This document shows, piece by piece, positions 13,323 through 26,300 of a DNA stretch of 64,000 nucleotides; position 1 is the first letter of the stretch; each line of letters starts with the position of its first letter. The DNA comes from Dimorphilus gyrociliatus (taxonomy: Eukaryota > Annelida > Polychaeta > Dinophilidae), in contig CAJFCJ010000025.1 of assembly GCA_904063045.1 (NCBI GenBank), forward strand, positions 248,001 through 312,000, given 5' to 3'. The translations under genes and the position numbers were made by a program. Under the pieces are notes generated by a model that was given only the letters and a program-made list of their open reading frames with translations, ran no database searches and was not told the DNA's origin.

Positions 13323-16300
13323 GTCTCTCATTCTCTCTTACTCTCTCTTCTTCCTCTTACAAGCCATCGTTCATTCGTCTATTTATTCATTTATTCAAAA
13401 ATTCGCTCACATTTCTATCTTCCATTGTCTGTTTGCTCTACATATAACGTATTGATATCTCTTTCTCTACTTATCCTCTTTTTTTGCAAAATACTCATAA
13501 ATATGTATAGATAAACCAATTAATGAATGTTAAAAGTATTATAAAAAGCATTAAAGGCGAGAGGGAAAAGAGCGTCTCCTATAATCGAATGTTATCATAA
13601 AAAAAATAGTTATATGAGGTTTTATTAATTAAAATGTTACCAAGTTTGGTGCTGCTCATTGCATTTTATGCTCCTTTCTCGATATCTAAAGTATTATTTT
13701 CCTCTAAAAATAAGTACAGTACGTGCAGCATAAAGGGGTCAATGGGAACGAGCGTTTAGGCAAAATTTCAAACGGAAGGGCAATAATTATATGAGAAAGT
13801 AATTTGTATAAGGTCATTATTTTTATTGGTGTTAAATTTGTTGTTAAAAATCATAAGTACAGGATATTTTAGAAGCAACTGGAGACAGGATAATCGGTGA
13901 GCAGGCGGAAGATGCGTTACATATAGCTTATTAACGTGATAAGCCGTTCTTTTACTTCATTTGCGCTTTTAAGTCTTCTTTCACCCAGACACGCACTGTC
14001 TCGGGAAAAAAAAATACGAAATACTGCCTAATACGTTCATAAGATCTCTTCCAAAATAGAATTAACAGTTTTGTAACAATACATTTTCCCCGTTACCCTA
14101 ACGTAAAGATTATTACATAACAAATCCCTCCTCCCCCATTCCTCTATCTTGTCAATTTTTCCTCTTTCTCTCTATCTCTCCTATTTTCCATTACGATGTT
14201 AATGTTAGAAGAGAACAGGACATATAAAAGCCTATATTGGAGAAAGAAAGGTTTCTGTTTTATATTATATTTTGTAACACCTGTCGGCAGTTGTTTACGA
14301 GTGTATATATAACTGGTGGGTTAAAAAGAAAGATGGGAGATATAGGTGGCCGGAAGTGAGGTAAAATTCCCTAAGTTTTCCCCCTACTATTAAATTTCGT
14401 TATTAATACATAAATGAAGAAGATGAACTATTTAGACGGCTTTTTACACAGGCAAAGCCTTTTTTGAAAAGCGTCGAATAAGGTTGATATTTATTATGGT
14501 TTTATCGCGGGATTTTATAATGGAAAGTTTATCCGGAAAACCTCTCATGTATAAGGCTTTCTGAAAAAAGAATATGCTGCCTGACAGCAATTTCTCTCTT
14601 GTCATTGCAGTAGAATAATTCTTTATATATTTTTTCCCTTTCTTTCACTTTTAGGATTATATTTTATTGATAAAAAACATTTTAAAATAATTCTTCTCTT
14701 ATCTGAAAAAGATTTAAAGAGAGAGAAATAGCAGATAATGGAAAGTGAAGAAACTAGTTCATGTTTATAACTAAAAAAGTTAATTATCTGAAAACAAATT
14801 GAAGCTGTTAAGTAAATACCCTAAACAATACATGTCGAATATACAGTATAGAATATATAGTACAGTCTATGCAGTATATATCATTTCGTATTTGACATCA
14901 ATGATTTTTCATATATTTCAACCTGTTTTTAATATTTATAACTTTATTAATACGAAAATAACTTTTCGAATAACTCAATTAGTAAGGAAATGAGCAATTT
15001 CTATCATTTTTCTTCCTTTTTGCTTAGATGAACTGATTTTATATTTGCCATTTATAAAAATGTTAATTCATTCAAGTCGGCCTATTCGGTACAAAATTTT
15101 AATTTCGATTGGGTGTTTTCTCGTGATTGGGATTTGTCGTGAAAGTTGAGAAGAGGCTTTACAAATTAATGGAAATTGTATTATGTTTTTTTTTATTAGG
15201 CCTAATAAAATCCTTGAAATATTAAAAAGGGAATAAAAATTGAAAGAAAGAAAGAAAGAGAGATGGAGTGGGAGGGGAGGGGGCGGGGGAGAAAACGATG
15301 AGAGAAAGAAAAAGACATTGAAGGCAAAGGAAAAGGATAAAAAAATAATAATAGGAGAAGTACGGAGGCGAACTAAGAGAAAGCGTAGAATTGTTGACCA
15401 TGAATTATCATTGAGAAAACATAAAGATAGAAAGGAACTAAGACTACTAGCAATTACAATTTGTCGGTGAACCTTACAAGCCTTACAAGGCTAATACAGA
15501 TTTATACTTACTCGTTTACTTACCAATACTGGGTATTATAAAACATTAAAAAAATAAAGAAAACGTTAATAAGATAATAAATTTATGAAATATTTTGAAT
15601 ATTTATGATAACATATTGAAAATAGATGGAAAATCAAGATTAATAATAATATTTTTAATCACTGTACTAGAGGTACGGTCTATGAATAAACAGTACAGAT
15701 ATATATATATATATATATATATACAATGTATACGCAATATACAATTATATTTAAACAAATACTGATTGAACCCGAACCTAAATCTATAAGAACGGAAGTT
15801 TTGATATTTTAGATTATCTGTTCTTTGTTTCTATTAAAATTGATGGAAATTTGATATATATGTTTTTACTCCAATCACAATTTTTATAATTAGAAAATTT
15901 TTCACCTTGAGCATTATGAAAGAATTCCGTGCAATTAGGCCTGTTTTTCACTCAAAGGGAATATTCTATTATTTCCCTTTTGGAATATATTTAGAGAGCA
16001 TGCTTTTTAATCGATTTTTGTTGATTATATAGTATATTTAGCTCTAAGATATTTGAAAGAAAAGTTTGATTGAAAAGAGCATTCTTCTCTTTTCAACTCA
16101 CACTTCTGTTTAGTTTCCTCTCTAGTAGTGTAGAAAAATGGGATAATGATTACTATTTGTCCAACCGATTACGTAATCGGTACAAGTTTGATATAGCGTA
16201 AAGGTTTGTTGCTTCTCATCTCAGCGCGTGTTTATTATCAACGGCTACATTTCGTTTTACCCAACACCTGCCGTGTTTGTCATCGTGCAGATCAGCCAAA

Positions 16301-19300
16301 TGCTCTGCAAAACCGCAAAGAAAAACAAAACTTTCAACGGATCAAGCAGACCATTATACTATACATACATGTACACACACGTACAGATACATACTTAAGG
16401 TTTTTAGTCTCATATTCCTCTTTGGTTCTTTTCATATTGCCCTTTCAGGCTCTCCGTCTATATCCACACGTCTATTTTAACCCTTTACGGGATTTAGTTT
16501 TCAAAAGGCTTCTTACCAAAAGTTTACAATAAAGAAGATAACTCTAAAAATGGCAAATTGAATTGTCCTCTTCTCTGTAATGTAACTTGTGAGTTATTGA
16601 ATATTGCACGAGCATCATTCAACTGTAAAATTGTGGAAAATTGATGAATTTCGTCACTGAAGCTATTTTCTTTTTTAGTTCATTTTGTTTTATTATTACA
16701 ACACAGAGATAGAGAGAGACCGAGACTGAAAGAATAATCTATTTTATATTTCATTTTTCTGTATGGATAATTTAGCGCGATACCTACCAAAGTCTTTGTC
16801 ACTGCTCAGCTTATTTATTACCTATTTTAACGAAAAGCTTATAATAATTGTATGAGATTTTGACGAAAGATTTGCAAAGGGTAGAAATTGACTTTATTGA
16901 CGAAACGTCATTGTTGAGCTGTAAAAACCGACGTCTTTCTTGTGAGAAGGAAGAAAAGGCTAAGGGAGAGATTTTTATAGGAAAAAGAAAAAGAAACGCT
17001 TTATAGTTAAAGAATAGGAGTAAATTGTGCCGCTCTATAATTGCCTATTGCCGGCGGTTTTGACATTTTTACTATAAAGATTTAAGTCTTTTTAAACTAG
17101 GTATAAATTACATTTTTCACAATGATGATAATATGGTAACATTGTGATATTCTGTATTATAGAATACATCTTATAAGGAAAACAAAGATAAAAATAGGAC
17201 GGTACCAATACGGCTAATTCGAGGCTGTATACGCTTAGTAAGAAGTTGTCTAGATAGAACTAATAGTATCAGTTATAAGAGAAGAGAAAAAAAATACTTT
17301 ACTATTCTAGTAAAAGATTAATTTGACTTTTCTTTTATAGTTAAAATTTATTACCCCATTTCAAGACTAATAGCCATATTTTATATTATTTTCATTGAGT
17401 ATTATTACGTACTCTAATAATAGTTTGTTTTATAATACATAATAAATTATCAGTGATCAATTAATCTAATTTCCAAATTACTCTCGATGACGCCATTTCG
17501 AATATTTGTACAGATGGTGAAAAATTTCAAAACGTTAGATACTGGTGTCGTAACAATTCATTGCGTAACTAAAAGAGAAAATAATGACGTAATAGCTATT
17601 GTATGGATTTTTTTCGCACTCTTATTCCACGAATAGGTATGGATGGATGTTTAGTTTTTCTTTTTTAAAACTAGATATAGAAAAATGTAGAAAATAAAGC
17701 AGAAGCCAGCAAATATTTTTTTGTACAGCTGCCCTCTAAATTAATGTTGTTACACAGTTTCTGACATGTAAAGAAGCATAGTCTACACATGTGTATAAAA
17801 AGGATTAATATCCAGAACTAGAGAAGAATCTTATAGAAATATGAAATCTGGCCAGCGGGCTCTGCAAAAGCAGAATACCTTATGCTAAACTAACTTGGTA
17901 TTAGAGTTACATAACTATGCCTAAAGATGCTTTTTTATTTAACTTAAATTTGTGTATATATACTAATATATATACATATATTAGCTCTATTTATACAGCG
18001 TTTACTGTAAAGCATTCCGTTGCAGTTTAGAGATTGTTTCTCTTATGGTATTATATCAGTTATATTCTCTTCATCCCTGCCACCTTGTAAAGCTATCTAG
18101 AAACTGATAAATAAAGAAATTGACGAATTTCTCGGGCGTTTTTATATGCATTACTTTGGTCGTATAACCGACGTAAACAGTATTATCAGGATAACTTTTA
18201 GCAGCGAAACTATAAGACAAAACGTAATTATGAACGATTGAAATTGCCTGATCAATTCTCTAGAGACATTTTTACTAATTTTTTCTATTTTATTTTTTTT
18301 ATACCCAACATATTCATATTTTACCTTTCTCTTATGCAATGCTCTCACCACTTTTCATCATTATCGTCTAACCCTTTGTCTGTTTTTTTTGCTTTCTTTA
18401 TACGTTTTTCTTTTATCTTTGTATTTCGACTGTTGTTAGTAAGGCCGGCAGGTTTTTAACGCTCTACCCTCACTTCCATTTGTGGAAGGGCATCAGGGGA
18501 ATTTGTCTGTGGCAATATCTTTACTCTTGGCTACCTACTGGGTTTATACGTATATAATTTTTTCCTTTTCGTTATTTCATCTATTCTACCAATTGCGAAT
18601 AGCATTTTGCATTTTATTAAAAGAATGTAATCTTTACCAAAAAGTATTACATTATCAGTAATAAGAATCACGGTTTACTGAACCTGTTAACCTTAAAAGA
18701 AAAAAAAATCAATGATTAATTATTACTCTTCTCTTTCTCTCTCCCCCTTACTCTCTTTCTCAATCTTTCTGATTCTTATTATCTCACTTTTTACCTTTTT
18801 TTTCTCCCCGACCCTCTCTCGCATCCTCCTCCCCCCCCATTCTCTTTCTTCTTCTTAAACTACTTAATTACTATTTCATTCCCTAATTTTCTATTTATTC
18901 TTTTTTTTCTCTTTTACATCTATATCTTTAGTTTAAAAAGTCAGTCTTCTAGATTGAAAATATTCCCAATTGGATATTTCTTTCGCTGTGCAATATCTGT
19001 CTGGAAGGGCAAAATCAAAAAATTACATCTTTTAAATATACAATTTATGAATGTAAATGAATGTTTAATAGGCTTAAATTGAAATATTCCCATTCATAAA
19101 TTAATAACTTTAATATAAAGAGAAGTAAATAAATAAAATAAAAGATAATAAAACTTAATAATAAAAACAGATATTAACGCCGAAATGTCTTTGATTGTGT
19201 AATAACTTTTTTTCTATTAATTACTAACAACTAATCGTATGACGTCGTCACATGATTACTTACCGTCAACGTCACACGCACTACAACAGTGAAAATCGCT

Positions 19301-20296
19301 CGAATCAGATTAGAATTTCTGGAGGCGGTTTTGGGTGGACACTCGACTTTTTCCTCTCTTTTTTGTGTTGAGAAAAGAGTGTGTCCGTACATGTATGTAT
19401 GTGTGTAAGCGTATGTGTGTATGTGTAAGAGAGAGAGAGCTAAGGGAGAGCGCATCGGCAGATGGCGCTTTGGAAAAGATATAATCTTTTGATTCATTCC
19501 AATTTTTTTTTACTTTCTCACTAAACCTCTTTATTATCTATTGTACGTAACTGAATGATCAGTGTTGCGGAAATTAATTATCAAAGCTTAATTTTTTTTT
19601 TTTTTGAATTACTCTTGATATCTTTGCTTTTTGCCTTTAGGCAGTCTATTTTTGTCATCTTTGTCATTTTGAAATACGATCGTTGTTGCAATAAAGAAAA
19701 CCGCAGATTCATTACATAGAATGAAATTCTTTTCATTTCTTCCATCCCTACCTTCTTCTACAATCTTTTTCATCTCCCTAGATAGATTTTACTTATTAAT
19801 TATTCTATCATTGTCATTTCTTTAGTTATTTTTCTTGTGCTCTTTGTTTTGAAGACAGTTTATAGTTAGCTTTTTTTTTTATCTCCCTTTTCTTTCTTTG
19901 TAAAGTTGACTTTTGTAAAAAGATAAACAATTTTTAAAACTTATTTAACTTATCCGGATAAAAAATGGCGTCATTTTCAATTTGTTATATTATTATTGAA
20001 CATTTATTAAACGTTACATAAGGGGGCGCGTGCATTTTGTAATTTTCCACTCCATTTCGCTGCTATTAGGTACAGGAATTTAATAAATGCGAGTTTGCCG
20101 AGTTGTTTGTAGACCGTCACGTTTCTGCCTTTATAAGGAAATGCAATGACGAAACTGATAGATTTTTCTCCTTGGTAAAAGTAAGAGACAAATAATAAGA
20201 AATATCTTAGAATGAATAAATAGTGGGAAAAATATGATAATAAGAGAAGAAAAAAGTATGTAGTGAAAATACAGAGAGAAAAAATCCCCGTAGCAT

Positions 20297-20303
20297 ATAA
20301 AAC
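20297..20303 (+). promoter_or_regulatory. Candidate TATA box of the Ig gene
   Basis: TATAAAA lies about 30 bases upstream of an initiator-like TTTAGTT (about 20325-20331). A GGACG resembling a downstream promoter element follows near 20336. The first exon's start codon is about 65 bases further on. No transcript supports it; upstream non-coding exons remain possible. Confidence 0.35.
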
Positions 20304-20356
20304 GCCACCTATCGTTCGCGCGAGTTTAGTTATCGGACGACGGCGATTTAGTGAAG

Positions 20357-20395
20357 ATGAAGCGGGAAATGTACACGAGAATGAAGAATGGATGA
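20357..20395 (+). promoter_or_regulatory. Short upstream ORF ending in the main start codon
   Basis: ATG at 20357 opens a 12-codon frame that stops with TGA at 20393-20395. It overlaps the presumed main ATG (20392-20394) as ATGA. If the transcript starts near 20328, ribosomes meet this frame first, so it could reduce or tune translation of the adhesion protein. Confidence 0.4.
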
Positions 20396-23300
20396 AAATC
20401 ATGGAGATTTTTTTACTATTTATTATAACAATACCGTTTATAAAGGGTAAGTAGACGTCTAAAGATTAGTTTATTTCAAATAAAGAAACTAAATTAAAAA
20501 GAAAATAAAAACTCTACAAAAAAAAAAAATCTGATTGATTGTTTTAAGGCAAGAACAAAACAAAAAGAAACGTAATATAGTATTTTTCCTTTGGACGCCT
20601 TTCGGTTGTTATTGTTGTTTTTTTTTTAATAAAGAATTCATCAAACGCCACCAATTTCCTATCCGAATAGAGATTTTTTTAAAAGGAATATTCATAGATA
20701 ACGAAGAGAGTGTAGTATTTTTTTTTGTCGCTTATAAAAAAAAAAGGCGACTGGAAATCGGATGAAAGGAGTAGGATGAAAAAAAAAGATTTTACGAATG
20801 TCACCTGTGGCAGTGTTGAGTGCATGCGAGCTGATTATTAAGAATCGACGCCTAAAGATAATCCGTAGACTAACATACCTTCGCTTTCAAGCTCGAATGT
20901 CGATAATTATATATACGATTATGTGGGGAGAAAGAATAAGATTATATAATGAAAACTGTTCTGCTTTCATTAAAACGGTCATTTCTTTCTCTATTTTTTA
21001 TAACGTACTTAAGATCGTCTGTAATATAAACTTATATCTACGGCATATACATTTGTCTATTTATAGATACAAAACTATTCATTCTTGAACAATTTTTTAT
21101 CACTTTATATATTTATAATCAATATTATATTCAATTGTCCTATCGCGTTATTCAATAGTACTAGTAGTTTGTTACGTTGAATTATACAAACGACTTGAAC
21201 ATTATCCACACTATGGACAAAACTGAAATCTACAGTATTTAGTTAAATAATTAATATTTATTCGAATTTAACTGATACTTCTCTTCTATTAAGTAAGAGT
21301 GTTTTTTTTCACTTTCCTATACATTTATCATGTTATATATCGCATAAACTTGCAATAATTATATAGCAACAGTTCTATATATAAGAAGGTTTAACATAGT
21401 ATAAACAGTAGTTAAAATATTTAACATTTAAACTAAAAAATATATATAAATAAAGATATTTTACTTATTTCTTGTATAAATATAAATAAAATAGAGATAA
21501 CTGCACAAAAAATGTATTAATTAAGTTTATATACTTGTATATAAATATGTATTTATAAAATCAAACTTTATTTTTACTCTACCTTTCAATGCTTGTAAAT
21601 ATACTATATAGTTAAATTCCATAAGCACATTTGATATTTTGAATGTTTTTACTTGCATGCTCAGTTTGTAGGTCACTATGTACATAATTGTTTATTCGGT
21701 CTGCTGGTAGCGCGGATCAATTTTTATATTGATAGGCCTATGTTTAGCTCCTAGCTAATTCCCTGGAAATATTTGGTATTTTAAAAAATATACTGAAATT
21801 TATATACATGTTACTAAGCTATAGTAGACAAGTATATATATATATATATATTTATATATATACTGTATAAATATACATTTATTAATTAGTCTATTAATTA
21901 AATAATTTTTTTACAAATTCTGATAGAATGATAATCTATTAATAAACCATTTTAATTACTTTGTTAACTATACCTTGAAAAAAGGTTTCTGGTCGAAAAT
22001 ATATAAAATAACAATAATAATAATTAATAATTTATATAAAGATTTTCTAGTAAACTACAATAAAATACATTAATGATTTATAAAGTTATATACATTAACT
22101 TATAGTAGGACTACACTTTCAGAACTGATAGCATTCTTTTCCCAAAAGTAACGTCGCATTGTTTAATCCATCTGCATGTGACGCAGATCAATTTATTACG
22201 TAACAGAGTCCGGACTAATTCCCAAGAAATATGCTTAAATTAGCCTATAGTGGAACCTTTAGCATGCGACTATTTACTCTATAAATTGATATTTTCTTCC
22301 GCATCATTCATTGTCCAAGCCGGTTTTAGTGCTATAGAAAAGCTAAAGAGGAAGATGCAAAGTTTATCTCTTAGCTCTTCTATCGCAATCTAATAGTTAA
22401 GATCTTAGCAATAGCGTAAAAATAACTGAGTGTAAAACAATCAGATATTGGACATCGATAAAACAGTCTAAGAGTAATTAAGTTGTATATACTGTATATA
22501 TGCTGTATATATATATATATATATATGTATATACTAACAAAGTACAGTTTTTATAATGAAACTACAACACCAATAGAAATATAGTAGCGAGTTACCTCAT
22601 CTCCAATATGTTTGTTTTTTCTTAATATACAATTAAGAACTATTAGCAGTATTTAATTTAATCTGTAAGTTGTCATCCGTTTCTAAGAAACTTATGACGA
22701 GAGCAAATATTTAGCTGTAGATTATCTAAGTAATACACGCTCCTTTTAGCCTATAGATTATAGGTTTCGCGGGGCAAACACGCCACTCGTTGTATTTATA
22801 TACACAAAAAGGAAAAGTTTAGATATCTAATTAATTAACTTATTAAACTATCTATATTAATATATTTTATTTAAAAAGCATTACTACCATCTGATTTTTG
22901 ACTAATCATTAAACTATTTTGAATTTTATCACCCTTATCACGATTTCTATATTGGAATTGGAATTACAAAAACTCGCTAATTATTTATAAATATTGAACC
23001 CAAAGTCTAACTACGCACGAAAATCTTCGATTATTCCACACGTACTCATTCTTTTTACTTAGAGAAGTAAAAAAAAAAAAGAAAAAAAAAACACAAACTC
23101 TTTTTAACAGAAGTTTTTTTTCTCCTATTAGATTTTGATCTACACAGTATTCATTATTATCTTTTACCTTGTAATTAGAAAAAGAATACATATTTCACGT
23201 ATATCTTTCTAATAGGTTGCATAGCTCTATTCTCATTTAAATCATAATTCATTTATTTCCTAAATACCGGTACTTTCTATTATTCTATCAAACGTCAGCT

Positions 23301-26300
23301 TTTCTATAGGATGAGGTCTTTAAGTAGGTGATACGCGGGTGTAGAATAATAAATTTATAACCATAGTTCTTCATTCATAACTATCATTCAACCAAACAAC
23401 ATTTGTACATTATATTTAAATTGAGTAGATATTTTGTAAGAGGATAATCAATTAATCTAGGTCTATATTTATAAGATTTGATAATATTTCTTTATTTATT
23501 ACGTTAAAAAGTTAATTTTATAAATAAAGAGAATAGAGATAAGACTTTTAATTATCTCCTCTTTGTATATGTAATTATTGACATTATTTAGAGACGGGGG
23601 TCTTCATTTATTAAAAATTTAAATATTTATAAGTATACAAGGCCTGCAAAAAAATCAATATATTAAGGAAAGTAGTAAATAATCTCAACCTAAATTTAAC
23701 CTCTCTATTCGGTGGTATTGTAATAAAGGCGTCCATTCGATTTATTCTATAATTAAAGAATAGATATTTATAATAATCATTGCAAAAGTAATTTCGTAGT
23801 ACAATCGGTAGAGGCGACGTATATCTTGCAGTTGGTTGAGAAAACAATAATAATAAAAACGGATGTTCTACTGCAAAGGGAAATTCATAAACCATTTATT
23901 CCTATGTTACTTTTCTTCTATCTTCATATATTTAATAATCATGTATAGCTGAAAATGGAATCTCTATGGATTATGCCTATTATCCAAGCGATTATACCTC
24001 TAACCAGGGTATATTCTTTTTTATAGATGATGTACTTTTTTCATTATCTATACCTATATAGATATTTATATTATCTAATGTATGTATTTTCTATATTAGC
24101 ACAATATATAGTATAAACATGAATATATAGCATTATATACATATATACTAATATATTCATGTAGTTAAAAGTATCTTTTATATGAATACCTTTTTATTAT
24201 AAAAAAAGATATCTATTCCGTTTTTTATTTTTTATTTTTTCTCTTTCATTTGCACGTTGCAAAGTTCAAGTTGCGTACAAAGTTTAATCTAAGTAATACT
24301 GGAACTTTGCGGTCGCCCTTGCCGACATTGCGTAATCAGAAACCCGCTTACTATCCCAACGCCCTCTTATTAGCCTAACAAACTTTTCACAGCTCAAACT
24401 GAAGGAGACACTGGTTACGATTACGAGGACGCTTTCTATGAACATTTCGACTATTCAGGTATTAATTCAAGGGTAAAATATCCATTATCAAAGAGGAATC
24501 TATTCGTAGAAAAAGGAATTTGTAAAAATAGAATAGAAAGATCTGTTCTGCCCTTACAAAGTAAAAGGGTGTAGTCTCAATGTAAAAGGTAGAATGAGAA
24601 GAAATAGTCTAAAAAAGTTAGGGAAAGGGCATGAAATAAGGCAGAATAAAGGGAAATGTGACACGGTGAGTAGACTATAAATGTGAAATGAAAAATCGGA
24701 AAAGGGAACAGAAAACTTCAAAAGCCTTTCGCGCCGTTGTTAGTGCATTTGGCTTTGAACGATTGCTTTGAACGTGACGATACGCGTAATTTATTTTTTG
24801 GTGCACTTATAAAATAATTATTAGATTTTTTCCTTTAAAAAACAAGAGGACAATATGAAAAAGATTGAAAAAAAAATAAAGTGAAAATAACAACAACAAT
24901 ATAGAATAACGGCGTTATATATTATCATCTATACATAAATTGCCTCCTCCCCCTCCATTCTATGAACTCAGTTTATATCTTATTTTAAGTAGTAGTTTAT
25001 AATTATATCTCTTTAACTATCTGATAATATAAACTTTGTTTCTTTGAAAATTTCTCCTCTAGCCTGTAATTTTATCTAATGGTACTATACTCTTACCTGA
25101 AGATGATGATGAGTAATTAATTGTACTCGTAAACATTAACTGAGTAGAAATATGCGAAAAAAGAGAAATGAAGAAAGAAAGAAAGAGGGATTAAATGTTA
25201 GGAAAAAAGAAAAATATGATAAAATAACAATGATAAATAATGATAATAAGATTTATAAGGAATCGATGAAGTAAATATAGATGTATTGAAAATATACTGT
25301 ATATATAAAATGTATATAAATCAACACTACTGTAGATTAGCGAAGTTTACGAATTTACTGGTTGAGTAGGTTTTCCTTTACGCTTCGAACGAAATGATGG
25401 TACTATTTGCAATTTTTATGAATAGGGTGTAAGAGAAAACAAGACAAGGTTAAACTTATACAAAGATAAGATGATGTTAATAATTATCCTCTTTTAATCC
25501 ATATTATATGTGTACTTTTGTGATACATCTTTACTATACAGAGATGTACTATATTGTCTATTAATGTGTGGTTTATATTAGCAATTTGCAATTAAGAACT
25601 AATTATTCCAAAGAATTATTATTACTGTTATCGATTTTTTGAAAGGATAATTACTAAATATATCATCTTATCAATTTGTATAAAAAATCTATAGGTGTTT
25701 TATTAGTTTCCTACCCTCAAGCTATCCCTTTGAATCGTTATGCGTAAAAGAGAAGTCTTATTAGTACCTTAAAATAAGGGCGAGGGAAAAAAAAACAAAG
25801 TAGGTAACACTTTCAGGCGTTTCTTCTACTCTTTTTTTTATCCTATTCTATCTTTCTATTTCTCTTTATCATTCACCCCTCTTCTTTTAAGATAAAAGAG
25901 GTAAAGGGAATGTGAGAACAATTATAAAGAAAAGTTAAGTACCAAAACGTTTAACCCAATAAAATGCATAAGGAAAGGGTGTGGATGGGAATAGATGAAG
26001 AGAGGAGGAATAAATGTTAAATGGGTCCATATACAATTTTAATTGATAATTAGAATTAAATAGTCTTTATTATATTTTTTTACCTACATTTACCTCCGGT
26101 GACAAGCTATCACGTTTTCTCACTCCATCCTAAAAGCGTCACGAAGAATTTGGCTAATTATTAGGCGTCTACTTTACCCCGTTAGACGTTGGTGTATTTT
26201 AAATGGCTGGCGGGCCTATAGACGTTTCTATTGCACCGTCAGCCTTTGGTGTTTGCTCTGAATATAGGCCTACAATTTTGTATTATTTTTCTTTTTAACC

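Larger units (their letters stand above)
11070..20290. other. Gene desert upstream of the Ig gene
   Basis: About 9 kb with no exon I can support. The longer open frames are low-complexity (CT/GTCT tracts at 13250-13360, purine-rich frame at 15240-15470). It holds a TA run at 12018-12051, a TTCC run at about 12717-12742, a GTCT run at 13281-13320, a TA run near 15698-15722, a GC-richer patch at about 11345-11530, and three plus-strand copies of the octamer AGATGGCG (12246, 12692, 19460). Confidence 0.5.

Noticed and set aside
13158-13514. Long Ser/Leu-rich frames on the plus strand
   Set aside because: They are read-through of CT and GTCT microsatellites, with no splice sites or family features.
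15240-15470. Lys/Arg/Glu-rich plus-strand frame
   Set aside because: It starts in a purine-rich low-complexity tract and shows no domain or exon borders.
20535-21088. Two plus-strand frames after Ig exon 1
   Set aside because: They are Lys/Phe-rich and AT-driven, without acceptor or continuity to the Ig gene; intronic.
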